64,000 nucleotides of DNA, from the NCBI GenBank assembly GCA_031763025.1, contig JASSKH010000019.1, positions 5,786,336 through 5,850,335 on the forward strand, read 5' to 3'. A model generated the notes under the pieces. That model was not told the origin of the DNA, made no database searches, and saw nothing but the letters and a program-made list of their open reading frames with translations. The translations under genes were made by a program, and so were the position numbers. Numbering within the stretch: position 1 is the stretch's first letter; every line of letters begins with the position of its first letter. The stretch is from Macrocystis pyrifera (lineage: Eukaryota > Sar > Phaeophyceae > Laminariales > Laminariaceae). Positions 22,340 through 34,740 of this stretch are shown one piece after another.

Positions 22340-23240
22340 AAAGAGTTTGGGCACGCTCACGTGTGGCGTGCGTTCACACCTCAACATTTCACAGCTACTC
22401 CCAGTAGTTCGGAGTAAAGCAAAGTATGTTCGAGAGAATACTGCTCTTATTATCGTAGGTATATTACTTCGTACACTCGCAGTATTTCGGGGCTTTTGTA
22501 CTCGATACTGCGAGTACTCGCAGTATTTTGAGGTTCTGTCGAGATACTATACTTCGTATACTTTCGGGCTCGCACTAATGCGGGGTTCGCTACTGCTGCT
22601 GGCGTGCATACCCCCTGTTGTGCTTCAAGTGTCTCGGGGTTCTGTACCGCGGGTACTACAAGTATTCTAGTCTACACAGTAGCAGTATTTCGTCCGTTGG
22701 TAGTGTTCGTACTGCTACTTCTGCGAGACTCAGTACTCGCAGTTAGTTATGAAATACCCTCAATATGCCCAGTATACTTGGAGTGAGTATCATGTATACT
22801 TCAACCGTCTGTGCACCGCGTCGACAATTCTCAGGCCCAGCGTTCGGCACCAAACACACCTAGATGGCGCCACACGAGTGGGAGTTGGAGCAAACCCCTT
22901 TAGCCGGAGACAACTTGAGTACTTCAAGCAGTCTGGCAGTATTTCGAGATGCATACGCATTTGCGAGGAATATATATGCATGTACTGCGAATACTCTCAG
23001 CATCTCGAGGCTCTGTACTGCGCATATTACCTTTACTCCAAGTGTTTCGTGTTTCGATACTACTGCGGGTACTTACTTTCTTCCTGTATTCTCGGGATTC
23101 GGTACTGCTCACACTCTCATTACTCTCAGTATTTGGGCCTTCTCAGCGCTGGCAATATTTTTGCCGCCAGTACTGCAATACTCAGTGCTCGGACTACGAT
23201 TTGTTCTCGCCGAGCATTTATCTGTGAAACCTTGATGTTA
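22340..23240. repeat. Degenerate GCAGTATTTCGGGG-type repeats
   Basis: Short diverged units (GCAGTATTTCGRGGYTCTGTACTGCG and variants) recur at about 22479, 22519, 22628, 22683, 22936, 22995, 23039, 23085 and 23127. Spacing is irregular. ORFs in several frames here are by-products. Confidence 0.6.
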
Positions 23241-25011
23241 CCCTGAGCACCAAGAAACATTTATTTTGGGGGAACATATATATATACATCGTACCAGTAT
23301 GTATGTGCTGTACCTTACTCAACCGGTCACAAAGTATTATGGCGCAACCTCGACGTCGCGCAACTTTTTTGTATGAATTAGTCGTCGCGAGTCGGCTGGA
23401 TCAATATATCCACCTATCGCTACCCTATTTTATATTATTGTAGTAATCGTCCCACACTTATTCCGCGAACAGCAGTATAATAGTCTGTCCTCAAAAATAT
23501 GTAGTGTGTGTCTTCACGTTAAAATGATGGGTGGATGCAGGTACTACTTCTACACAAGTGTGCAGGGTTGCATACGAATATTATTTCGCTCTTGCGCCAC
23601 TCCCCTATTCATGCGGCACCTCCCGGAGGGGAACCTTGTATATATATACATATATATTTCTCAAAATAGGTGAATCATTTTTCTTCAGGGAGTATTTTAT
23701 AGCTGGGTAGTCTACATAAAGCAATACAAAATGATACATTTATTTTCCCTCAATTATTTATTTTCCGGATTCGGGGAGACGAAATCAACAAATCACCCAA
23801 AACATGACCTGCAGCTCGACATGGACTGTTCGCGTTAGAGATCCATTTCGCGGCGGTAGGGGTTCTTGCACTTATTGCCTCAATATCGTCTGACCGGTTG
23901 AGTTATCCAAGTGCAGTAGTTGCTGCCGGTTACAGGGATACTTTAGCTCGTCTCGGGACTACAGTAAGTCATACAACAAGTGTTCGTCGAGTTGCTCGGA
24001 ACATCTTTTTCGAACTCATGGTCCGGGTGAGCTACGTATTGAGCTGCTCACACGAGGAAATATCAGAAAAAGCCAAGAAGCCGCCACCCCTACCGTGGCA
24101 TTGGTCGATCCCGACTAGCATATCTATGCGCCAGTCCCGAAAAATTATACAATTGATGATGCTAACCGGTACAGTAGTTGCTCACGTGAGGGAGTTCAAA
24201 CCGGTCAGAACATACTGAGCCAAAAAAGTGACGAAACCGTACGTGCCGTGGGATGGGTCTTGATGACACGTAGTCTATATACCGACAGCCGACACGAAAC
24301 GCGCATCGTGCGAACACGGCGACAGAGGCCGCGGTGTGACAGAGACGAAGAGCCAACAAACTACTGCTGTAGGCACAAACCAAACACAGCGCGCGCGCGG
24401 GCAACCGGGGTGATGGCTTCACGCGTATACGCGAAATCCTGACAGCGACATTGCCGCGCTATGAATAAGTGGCGCGAGCAAGATAAGAGAATGGAGCCGA
24501 AGGGACCGATAGAAGAAAATAGAGAGAAAAGAGGCCCACTGCACTACGGCTGTACTTCGACGTACTGGTAGAAACTGTATTGCCAAGCAGGATTTGAGTC
24601 GCGGAACTTCGCAGTGAGCGGAAGCAGTGCGATGGATGTGTGAGGCGGGGGGCGAGGCCATGGGGATCGATGAGTACAGCTCTTCAGCGTATACACTCGG
24701 CACAAATACTCATATATATATATATTGAATTCCTGACCGGCACTACTTCCGGACTCCCACCCCCGCCCCGACCGTTTTATGGTTTCGAGATGTCACCATA
24801 AGTACAAGCTTTCACAGGCACAAAGAAATGTGCCGCACTGCCAGTTCATATATTAGCAATGAGGCGTGCCCAGACCGTACGTTTCCCACCACCAATTTCG
24901 TCCGAGACGACGAGGTATTCTGCCCTCCAACTGCTAGCTGAAATATGACATGGGCGGTCGGGTATCACATAAACAGCATAAAATCGTGGGCATTCGTGAT
25001 GCCGGGGATGG
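23241..25011. other. Unassigned
   Basis: No recognised gene. There is a TA-rich tract at 23638-23660 and (TA)n at 24712-24723. The motif TTCGGGGAGACGAAAT at about 23770 is the reverse complement of a motif that occurs twice near 58685 and 58745, marking a dispersed repeat. Confidence 0.4.
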
Positions 25012-25745
25012 GTGTCAACCATTCCCCCAGCGGATCACTTAATGTCAGTGGGTCTGACCAGGAAAAAGCTAGCTCTAAAAAACAAGGTGGGACATGATAG
25101 ACGTCTAGAGTTATACACGCGGTTGATCGAAGGGATAGGAATGAAAACGTATTTCCACGGCCCAGTGAACTTCGCGAAAACACTGAAAGTGCGAATCACG
25201 GATAGGAGACCCAGACTTGCCAGAAATACGAAAGAGGTATACCGGTAGCCGGGAGGAGGAGAAAGTAGGCACACAGATGTTCCCTCGTTGCAAAGCAATA
25301 CGAGGGTAGAAGTCACAAAGTGGAAGAATGTGAACTCTAGAAGGAGGAACGGAAGGTGTTAGAGAAGGAGATGAGGAAAATAGAAGAACGTGACCTAGAG
25401 AAGTTTGGTATACCAGGTACTGTCACGGGGGACCATAGTGAATAGGACCTACGGTATGCACTAAAACCTGTATATTTACCTATTTCTAGTCACAAAATTT
25501 GGTCCCATTTGCTATGGTCCCCCGTAAGAGATAGGGAGAGAGAGAGAACACGTTCTCTACCCTAGAAAACATACGGTAGCCACAGGCGGTGAAACAGGAA
25601 GGGGATCATAGCAGCAAAACGTCTCAATGAAATACATGGAATCAACGTGATGAGCGCCCAACAGTTGGAGGCACCTCTATTAGGAGTAGGAACGGTGCTC
25701 CGTCTCGGAGGGGATGCGCTGTCAATGGTCAAACGACTAGGGTGA
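25012..25745 (+). pseudogene. LINE ORF C-terminal remains, split by a MITE
   Basis: The open frame 25012-25248 includes LTRKKLALKNKVGHDRRLEL, then YTRLIEGIGMKTYFHGP. In shifted frames follow SREEEKVGTQM (about 25247), EMRKIEERDLEKFG (about 25366) and, after the MITE at 25425-25525, PQAVKQEGDH and SIRSRNGAPSRRGCAVNGQT (about 25577-25735). From memory, unverified, this resembles the tail of reverse-transcriptase proteins common in brown algal genomes. Frameshifts and stops show it is dead. No RT core lies upstream. Confidence 0.6.
25425..25525 (+). mobile_element. CGGGGGACC MITE, copy A
   Basis: It is 101 bp with inverted ends CGGGGGACCATAG...CTATGGTCCCCCG. The same family is at 33767-33866 and, inverted, at 52647-52744. 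It interrupts LINE coding remains. Confidence 0.85.
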
Positions 25746-28700
25746 AGAAAGCCGAATGCGTACGCCCCTCTCCCCCGTTCCGGAGGGCCGGATCTGGAAG
25801 AGAGTGCTACTCCAGTCTGTGCTTTCCTGCGGGATGAGCGAACGGGACTCCCCCTGTTCGATCCTTATGGGAGGCGGACAAACGACAGATGTTCTGTGGC
25901 ACGCACCTTCCGCATGGAGTGCCCAAACACCGACGAAGTCTAGATATCCCTGAGCCAATCAAAGTTACAGGCGTTCTGAACACCTTTCGGGAAACAATAA
26001 AGGACGCAAGGTCACACATACTCTCTGTCGACGAGTACACACCACGCGTATTTTGACGTTCCCAAAGGCTCTTAACTGTAGAACGGCCTGTGGGTTTCCC
26101 GCCTTCTACTTGGATATCGAAAAAGCGGGCTACCGTTCACCCGTGTGGCTGGGTAGACGGAAGGATGACAGGCCTAACCACATGGGCTAGTGGACAAAAC
26201 CAAGGCGGACAAGACACGCCACGTCGGTTGTCGCGGAGCAGAGAATCACGAGCTGAACGTGCGCGTGCCACTCGTTTCACCAAACGTAGCTGGGGTCACA
26301 CTCCGTACGCAGCACTTTGGTTTCGCGCGTTGCGCATGATTCTGTCCAGTTGAACCGAGCGCAGTTATGGCCACACTCGGCTGCTCGAGGTTTGATTCAT
26401 CCCTTGTGGCTGCATAATGTTGGGGTCAGGTTGTGTAGATACTTCGTGATGTGTAATCGCTTGTTTCTGTCGGTATTGTACTTTCAGTACGTGAGAGGGG
26501 AAATTAAGGCCGCACAACATGCTGCACAGGCTGCCGTCGCGTGCAGTTTTAGGAGGGACGCTGTTGAGCCCATTTGAGGTCTGGGAGGGAAAACACTAAG
26601 TAGACTCGATACGGTGCCTATGGCGACGGTGCTGGCACTGCTACCATGCTACTTTGGGGTGTTTGGGTGCAGAAACAAGGCAACTGTTAACCATTTCCCC
26701 GGTGCGCGACAAACTTACCATCAATCGTGGATAAACCTTGTCCACGAATGTGATTGAAATCTAAAGAAATGTGGTACGGAGTGTGACAACCATCGAGGCC
26801 TCTTCCTTGAGGCGCACGCCAGCGACCTGTTGTTTCATCTCGCTGTGGGTCGCCCCAATGACTGTGGCGAACGGGAGGACATCCTGTCCAAGGAGCAGCG
26901 TGGTGTTCAATCACAGCGCTCGGTGGTCGACACGATGTCCGTGGTAGGGCGTGTGCCGGAACTAGCAAGGGCATTTCGCTTTACATACTCTTCATCGGGG
27001 TCACCAAATTCTACGATTCCAATGAACGAACCCTTCTGTAGACTTCCCCAGTCCGCTTGGACGTACCCCCGAGAATACTCGCGGTCATCCCTCATTCCTC
27101 GGCGGTATGCAAGCATGCGTGCGGCTGGATGATGGCGTTAACACGGACATTTACGACGCTGAGCGGGGTCTTGGACAAGGTTTGTGATCACGTCACTGTC
27201 GTTCAACATATTTTCTACACGGGTGCTGCACGTGGTTGAGATGCGCTTCCTCGCGGATGCACTCATCGTGGACAATATGGCGCAACTCCCACGAATGAAG
27301 GAGGAAGGAGAGGAGCGAGCATGACGCGGACCGTGAATTCCGACTCGAGTAGAAGAGCAGGAGGAGGGGCATTCGGTTCGAGGAATGTTGTACCCTAACA
27401 ACCCGGGCCTTCTATCGTGGTCGCGGCGGTTGGGCGTAATGTCTCTAGGAGGCGCGTACAACGTTACGGATAGCACCTGAGTTATCTGAGACTTCTGTCT
27501 TGAGGAGCTCCATGTCTCACCCGAATATATAAATTTGCGGGATGTTTCCTCGGTTGAGGCGCGCCGTCAACGGGCAACAATCCAAACACAAAGTTATACT
27601 CGTGTCGTAGAACACGTATAAAAAACACGGCCGAACCGGGGGTCATGTGCGAGTCATGTGCGAGCAAACGAAAGACGCGGGGAAGGCATCGCTCACCGTT
27701 GCTGCAGTCGGTCGGGTGTTGACACAAGAATCTCGAGAGTGTGTGCACTTGGGGAGGGGCTGTCCGCGCAGGGCTGCGAGTACAGACATCGAGCTCAGTC
27801 GTAAGATCGTTGTGTTTACGAAGGGGGCCTGGTCATGAGCTCATGGAAATATACGACCACCGAGTCGTCCGCTTGTGGTGAAGTTGCGGCTGCCTTTGAA
27901 AGCCGGGGAGATCGAAACTCTCCTGGATGGATGCGTCACGTGAAGCCCTAGAATGATTCACGCCGACAAGTTACGAAGGACTCACACAATTCCCTGTTCT
28001 TTAGATACTTTGACTGGCGGAAAGGGAATCGCGACGACTGCACCCAATACTAGGCCGAGATTCCCGTCCAGACAGGCTCCCACTGCAACGAGGCGATGGT
28101 GCCCAGGCGTTGGACATCGTTCGTAGGGGTGTCGTTGCGTGTATGGGAGAGGGACCACCTGCCGAAGAGCGCGCTATTTAGACAGTTCGTGAGGAATAGA
28201 AGGGTGCACCGGGAGACAGGATAAGGAGTGGTGGGTAGTGAGGCCCTAGCCTATGATTGTTTGTAACGGCCATTGCCCGCAGGGGTGGAGTGCCTAAATG
28301 TCGATCTATCTGCAGGAGTTCGGCATCAAGCATCGAAGGATGGTACGAAACATAAAGGAAGGTCGGGAAATAGCGCACGCGAATCGAGGACCGAGCAAAT
28401 TCCATACGGGGATGGCATGACGGGGACGTGGGAAGACGTGCATCGAGAGGCCAGGGGGGAGAGGGGTCCTACCAGCAAGGCGACCGAACCGCTCTGGCCT
28501 CGACTCACAACGCCCCCCATGGAATTTGGGTCGCAAGTCGCAGACGCAGACAATCGTATACCTGGTGGGTTTCGCCGGCACTACGATGTGCGGCTGGCGT
28601 AGTCACTTGTCTAGGTGCTGTACGAGCGTCTGTATTATGTGGGACCGCTGGCACAAAATAGCACACGACCAACATAGTGGAACACCAAAATCAATTAAAA

Positions 28701-30665
28701 ACTTCGCCCTATTGTATACCAAACATACAAAAGTAAGTGCAGGCACACATCGTTGCGACAGAACCCCTGCAGTACGCCAGGTGACCAACTCTAGACGGCT
28801 TGCGACGAAACAAGGCCCGCGAGCTAGCGCTAGCCCTTTTCCATGCCGAGTTGGTCGGAATTCGTAACCTCGTAAAGTTTGATGTGAACATATGAGCAAG
28901 CGCGTACATACACCCTTTACAGGCGGACTTGATAAGTACCGGACACCTGATACCAGAAGCCTGTGCGCACCCTTCCATGAAGAGCTATTATTGAAGGCCA
29001 CGGCGGAACTCTCAGGAAATATCCTGTCAAGTAGGTGCGCGTACACGTTTCATCAAAGTATACAAACGGCAGTGAAATAGACTAAAGGGTTGCAAGCATG
29101 ATCTTTTGGTAGATAGAAGACAAAATCCTGAGATAAAAAAAACATAACGATAATATTTTGCCTCTTTTGGTCTTTTTTTGGCCAAATAGCCACATCAGAC
29201 GGCACCGTAACTTTCATGTCCGCACTTTCCCGTGTACGTCCGCTAAAGGGTTCAAGCAATCCGCTAGGGAATCAGCGAACGTTTGGTTAAGCCGTAATTT
29301 CATTGGTGATGTAGTCGTGGTTAGGACTTCGTCGAGCAAAGGGACCCTAATCTCCGTTTTGGTGACTTTTTGGCGCTGCTGGTTCGCAACTTTGAGCTCA
29401 CAAAGTCACCTCGCGGCTCGTTTCTGGCCGCCTGCCACTCGCTGCAGTCTGGTCCACCTGGCGTTCTCATACACATCGTGAGGACCGTGGTCTAATTTGG
29501 CGTGCTGGGGTTAGTTGTGAGGATCGGTAGCTCCCCGCAAGTCAAATCTAAACGCCGAGGTGGGCGTTGTTTTTTATATCGTTCTGTTTGTTCCCCAATA
29601 TCCTAATTAATACGACTACGGCAGCACCCCAAAGTGGAGAAGTAGACACCTGCCATGAGAAAGCGGATGGAAAATCTGAAAAAAATCAGAAAGAGCTGCT
29701 GTAGAGAGATGACAAGCCGAGCTGATGAAACCGCTCTCTGTTGAGGCACGACCCAGTCGCAGATCCAAGACCAGCGTTTCAAAATAGCGGCGGGACTGAC
29801 AGCGCCGAACCAACATGTATTATATAGATCCCAGAGTCACCCCTAAACGAGGTGGCTAAAATTCTCCGTGACCCGAAGGCGAAAAAACTGCCTCGAGGTT
29901 CCCGCTCGGACTCGGATTTTTTTATGGATGTCATGCCGGTCATATCACTATCTCGACTGGCGCTGAGGTTGGGGGCGTCGCTTTCAGGCCCTTAATTTTT
30001 CAGCCTCTCAGCGTCGTTCACCCGAGAGACTACTACGACTCTGTACTGCACCCTGGTATTCCTTTTACGCTTTTTATTTCCCCCATATTCACCGCCATGC
30101 ATGATACGACTGTTGGTTATTCTTCGCGGACCAAAAAATGTTATGATACTCCTAGTCTGCGCCACGGGCGCACGAAAAACACGAGTCGACGCCCCACTTT
30201 TTTTTTTCGAGTCCCAGACAGGGAGGGGGTGGGGGGGTGTACTCGATAGGAGAGATGTACTCGATCTCATGCATGGCCGTAGTCGTATGACCACAGACCC
30301 TCGCATCCCTACAATGCCGGGACGGAGCATGTCGGGTTTTCACCGACCAGGCAGACGTTGCTTGCACCAAGCGCGAAGCGCCGTGAGGTGTCCGGCGAGT
30401 CGCATGAAGGGTGAGCTGCATCCTACTAAGAACCGTTTGTGAGGCGGATTTGCATATGGATGACAGCTTCAATGAGTTAGTTTAATTTCCGGTGTTGCCA
30501 CTTCCAGAGACAGCAATGGGAGTCAGGGAGGGGGGGGGGGGGGGTTACCAAAATAAAGGAGAACAAAACTGAAAAAAGGGCATGTATATTTATCTTCTGA
30601 CAAAATCTCCCAACCCGCTATTTAATAATAGTGTGTTTTCAATGTCGACGAGTGAGTGTGGCTCC
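25746..30665. other. Long stretch with no recognised gene
   Basis: This holds many short ORFs on both strands, none with a family motif I can name. Some frames look protein-like (for example minus strand 26907-27116, ending TDIVSTTERCD, and plus strand 28273-28602), and may be decayed transposon or gene pieces. No tandem arrays are seen. A G homopolymer run lies at about 30530-30544. Confidence 0.4.
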
Positions 30666-30669
30666 GTTT

Positions 30670-30815
30670 TTTCTCTCTCTCTCTCTCTCTTTCGTGTACC
30701 CCTGATCTCTGCGCCGACAAAAGGTTTGCACGTATTTTGTGTGCAATTTTGAGTGAGGTAAATAACCTCTCGCCGGGTGGCTTAAAAGTGGTAGGGGTAG
30801 GGGTAGGGGTAGGGG
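30670..30815. repeat. CT microsatellite and GGGGTA tract
   Basis: (CT)n is at about 30673-30690, and four or five GGGGTA units at about 30790-30815 resemble a short telomere-like array. Confidence 0.75.
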
Positions 30816-30839
30816 TGGGTTTCGGCCATGGTTTCACGA

Positions 30840-31165
30840 TGGAAATACCCATACCAATAATATGTGGGATCGTTCATGGGGTTTCCCATGAACAGTAAGT
30901 ACCCTAGACATATGCCATGGTACCCCACATGGACGGCTTCGCTTCACGGAAGGTGTCATGGTACGTGTACTTTGGGGCCAACCAATGAAGATGCCATGAT
31001 ATTTCCCGCAGAACGTACCACGGGGGACCATGCCATGGTATACCATTGAAGTTTGTCTTTGTGGGTTGACCCATGCACGGAGAGTCCGCGCTGGCATCGT
31101 CGGGCACCGTGGAATATATCACGAACAAACCATGGCGCGCTCCATGGTGCGCCATTAGTATGACC
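30840..31165. repeat. CCATGG-rich block
   Basis: Repeated CCATGG and near-palindromic CATGG/CCATG motifs occur at short, irregular spacing. The same style recurs at 31990-32400 and 53470-53850. No protein is recognised. Confidence 0.6.
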
Positions 31166-31170
31166 AAAGG

Positions 31171-31950
31171 TCAGGGCACTTTTGTGTCCTTGCTCAGGTT
31201 CGCCTGTTGAGCCGATACTCGTTGGTACTCACTCTCACGTGTGTCGTCCGCTTAGGGATAGAAGAATAGCAGCTTTACTCCTTTCGTGCACGTGGAGAGT
31301 GGGACCAAAGCTCGTGCCTCGCTGGGAAAACCACTGGTTTTTCATGTAAGATACGCCTCCCATGTACTACAAATACGATCCCAACACCTGAACCCAGGTA
31401 ACTACCGGACTATCAGCCTCATTCAAAGCAGTACCATAACACTAGCCCACTCTGATGAGCCGTATATGCAGAACTATGGGAAGTTAATGGAAACCCCGAT
31501 TCCACGAACTAGATTATGAGTCGAAGATGCGGCTCCTCAAAACCTGCTCCCACACCTCTGAACGGCAAATTGTAACGAAGCCGGCAAGGTACGTCGTAAA
31601 ACGAGAAAGAGAGGAAGGCCTAACCTTAAGGGACTGGAATAAATCGTCAGCAAAAGCCATCGCCATGCCATGCCACCCGTTCGCGATGGCTTTCGCTGAC
31701 GATTATTCCATTTCGTTAAGGTAAGGCTTTCCTTGCTTTCTTTCTTTTTTTACGTACCTTGCCGGCTTCGCAACCTTGCCGTTCAGAGGTGAGGGAGTGG
31801 ATTTTGAGGAGCCGCATCTTCGACTAATGTTCTAGTTCGTGAAATCAGGGTTTCTTTTTATACGCCTCCCAAGTACTACAAATACGATCCCAGTGCCTGA
31901 ACCCAGGCAATTACCGGGCTTTCAGCCAGATTCAAAGCAGTACCTCAACA
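31171..31950. mobile_element. Relic of a gypsy-related LTR element, inverted core
   Basis: 31171-31441 aligns by eye with the LTR of the 38-51 kb gypsy element (shared CCTTTCGTGCACG, CAAGTACTACAAATACG and GAACCCAGGTA blocks). The following bases match that element's 3' untranslated region (CTAGCCCACTCTGA, GCCGTATATGCAG). About 31489-31670 then returns as an inverted copy at 31680-31857, making a large hairpin, followed by a partial LTR at 31861-31950. No coding remains. Confidence 0.75.
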
Positions 31951-31994
31951 CCATGGACTAGACCACGTGTCTCGTGAATGCCGCGGAATGTGCC

Positions 31995-32590
31995 ATGGCG
32001 GACACCATGGACACATAGACTGCCGCGTCATGATACATGCCATGATGCACATCATGTACCTATGGCCATTGGGCTGTACCATGGTAGGTATAAACCGTGG
32101 TCGACTATGGGTTGACCTATGGACGGGTGTATGAACCGTCCAACAAAAAGGGGGCTCTCACAGGGTACGAAAAAATGCAGGTTGCAGGTGCGACTCTCAT
32201 ATATATATAGCATATGTATACTAGTGTTGGATATCGAAACCATGAACGTTTCGGTACGATAAGGCCAAGATAACTTCGATAACGATAACGATAACACCAT
32301 GGACATATGGACTGCCGTGCCATGATACATGCCATGATGCACATCATGTACCTATGGCCATTGGGCTGTACTATGGTAGGTATAAGCCATGGTCGACTAT
32401 GGGTTGACCTATGGACGGGTTTATGGACCGTCCAACAAAAAAAGGGGGCTCTCACAGGGTACGAAAAAATGCAGGTTCCAGGTGCGACTCTCATAAGTAT
32501 AATATATGTATACTAGTGTCGGATATCGAAACCATAAACGTTTCGGTACGATAACGCCAAAATAACTTCGATGACAATAACGACAACGAT
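31995..32590. repeat. Tandem duplication of about 295 bp
   Basis: Two consecutive copies share ACACCATGGACA, CATGATACATGCCATGATGC, GGGCTCTCACAGGGTACG and end with GTGTYGGATATCGAAACC. The end motif is also found inverted at 34555-34571 and may be the terminal repeat of a hAT element. Confidence 0.85.
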
Positions 32591-33002
32591 AATCATCGTT
32601 ATCGTACCGATAATCCGGGAAAGTCGATGACGATAACGATAACGATAATGTAGGCCAAAACCGGCGCAAACGACCCTTTTTCATTATTTGTGGGGTCGCG
32701 TCATCACCACGAGGACCCGTAATACAAGTGAATACAACACCAGCAGAAGTTCAGGATCAACGTGCTCCAGGTTGTTGTTCTCAGATTAACTCATCGCCAC
32801 AATACAATGCAGACAAGCTCCCATAACTAACTCTGGAGTGGAATAAATACCTCGGTAGACATAAAATAACCATAGAATATCACATGATAACTGAAGCACA
32901 TGTACACCTCAGACATAAATAAAAGTGAGGTCCGCGCATGTACGTGTCAGATACATGCGGCACGCTGTACAAGTCGGCACAGAAACCGAGAAGACCACAT
33001 AC

Positions 33003-33342
33003 TTTTTTTTTTTTTTTTTTTTTTTTTTTATCATCACTTTTACTTTCCAGCCCAACTCGTAGGAGGTTGTACCCTCAGCGATCTTCTGGACAAGCCGTGG
33101 TCACAGGTGTCGTCACCTTTCCCCCCCGGTACGTGCCTTTGTTTTTTGTCGCGCATAGGGTTCAGCATTCCCACTGCTCGTCGATTTTCATCGAATGTAG
33201 CTAACTCACGCTCTCGCGCTTTCGGCTAATCATCTTTTTAATGCAAGAAAAAGTCCCTACGAGCATGCACTCGGTGAGACTTGAACCCACGAAATTGATC
33301 TTGATAGGCACGCGGACCACCTACCAACCCACCGGGGACGCC
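33003..33342 (-). mobile_element. tRNA-derived SINE
   Basis: On the minus strand a tRNA-like head (33342 to about 33260) has an A-box-like TGGGTTGGTAGG (about 33332-33321) and a B-box GGTTCAAGTCTC (about 33287-33276). GTGGG and CTCAC can pair as a T stem around TTCAAGT. A unique body follows, ending in a 27-base poly(A) tail (T run on the plus strand, 33003-33029). The acceptor stem does not pair, so it is not a working tRNA gene. Pol III would transcribe it from the internal boxes, and a LINE would supply reverse transcriptase. Flanking duplications are not clear. Confidence 0.72.
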
Positions 33343-33766
33343 ATGCTGCGAAGAAGAAATGGACAGGATGAAAAAAACAACTCGACGTCGAAAAATCGAA
33401 ATCAAAATCGGGGAAAAAAACAAGAATCGAAAAGAGACGAGAGATAAAAAATTCAATTCAGGCAAGAAAGCAAGAAATCAAGAAAGGAAACACACGAGAG
33501 AATGCGCATGTTTTCGCAGATTGCAGGCTCGCACACTACGCGAGGGGTGTAGAACAGAGATAAGAACAAAAGGACAAAGATACGTACTCCGCTACTAAAA
33601 ACACCAGCACCAGTGAAGCAAAACAGAGACTAATAGACAACAAACACGATGGAAGACAGGTATTGGCTACCAGGTATACCGGGTATTATTGTGTATTGTG
33701 TAACATGTACATGAAAAAGAAAAAATACACCTGACTGATCAGGTTTATCATGCTGTATTACTATTG
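33343..33766. other. Unassigned, A-rich
   Basis: Purine-rich sequence without recognised coding. CCAGGTATACCGGGTA motifs lie near 33670. Confidence 0.35.
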
Positions 33767-33866
33767 CGGGGGACCATGGTAAATATAGGGCCTACGGTAC
33801 ACACAAAACCTATACATTTCCCTATTTTTACCAACAGTGTTTGGTCCTATTTACTATGCCCCGCCG
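33767..33866 (+). mobile_element. CGGGGGACC MITE, copy B
   Basis: It is 100 bp, in the same orientation as copy A, sharing CGGGGGACCATGGTAAATA, CCTACGGTA and TTTGGTCCTATTTACTATG. Confidence 0.85.
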
Positions 33867-34028
33867 TAATAATAGTAGAAGATAATATGTATAGTAGCTG
33901 TTAAGTACCAGGGCGCAACGACAACCACAGCTCAACACAAAATGTACATAATGCAGCACAATGCCATTCGGAAGAACTTGCATACGTACTCACGAACCCA
34001 ACTGTCGCCGCCACACAAAAACAAAAAA

Positions 34029-34370
34029 TCACTTGTCCTTCCTGCCGAGCGCCTCCTGCGAGATTCCGCTTGACCATGCCAATCCGTGCAAACCATCCAA
34101 AAACACGAGGGCATCGACAGTGTCATATCCCAACCTATTACGCTTTTTCGTCACGACATTCCCAGTCGCTGAGAAAACGCGCTCAGACGCAGCCGACGAA
34201 GCGAGAATAGCTAAATACTTCTTGGCCAATCTAGCCAGGGTTGGGTACGCAAAATGGTGCCGGCCCCACCAGCTCAAGTCGTCCTCCCCGATGCTCTCGT
34301 CGTCTTCAAGCCCCTTCTGAAGCGTGAAGCATTGAAGCTCATGCTCGATCGCCTGCATCCTTGCTGTCAA
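34029..34370 (-). pseudogene. hAT transposase C-terminal dimerisation domain
   Basis: The 113-residue frame includes SWWGRHHFAYPTLARLAKKY, then LAILASSAASERVFSATGNV, then KKRNRLGYDTVDALVFLDG. This is the hAT-family dimerisation domain (W-W, Y-P-x-L-x-x-L-A-x-x-Y-L, S-S-x-x-S-E-R-x-F-S), which packs hAT transposases into oligomers. The RNase-H-like core with its catalytic residues is absent: upstream (above 34440) the sequence turns into TATCG-rich terminal repeat. This is a truncated relic. Confidence 0.9.
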
Positions 34371-34439
34371 GGACAGCGGCGGGGCGATAGAGGTCTTGTT
34401 GCCGTGTCCCCTGTCCCCCGTGGAGGCGTTCAGCCTTTT

Positions 34440-34572
34440 TTCGTTTTATCGTATCGTTATCGTTTATCGAATTATCGAAACTAATATCGAAATACCGAAC
34501 TTTTTTTGGTTCGATAAAAAAAAAATTATCGAACGATATATCGAAAGTTTCGGTACGATATCCAACACTACG
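34440..34572. repeat. TATCG-rich terminal segment of a hAT relic
   Basis: Repeated TATCGAA/TTCGATA motifs end in CGATATCCAACACTA (34557-34571). This is the inverse of TAGTGTTGGATATCG at 32222-32236. The pair probably forms the terminal inverted repeats of the hAT element whose transposase tail is at 34029-34370. No 8-bp duplication is visible, so the boundaries are tentative. Confidence 0.55.
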
Positions 34573-34740
34573 TAACGTATATACATATATAGTATACGCG
34601 TACGTACGTCAAGCGTACCTACGAGTATCTATTTTTGTTTCCATGCACGAGCTGGTTCAAATTCACCCCCCCCCAAAGCATTATAAATAGTCATCCAGTG
34701 TCCAGGGCATTTTTTGGAGATGTACCTGAAATTTGGCATA

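Noticed and set aside
28305-28420. Copia integrase-like reading (YLQEFGIKHRRM)
   Set aside because: Similarity is limited to about ten residues and no catalytic residues follow.
33264-33342. Functional tRNA gene
   Set aside because: A and B boxes are present but no acceptor stem pairs and a body plus poly(A) follows, so it is the head of a SINE.
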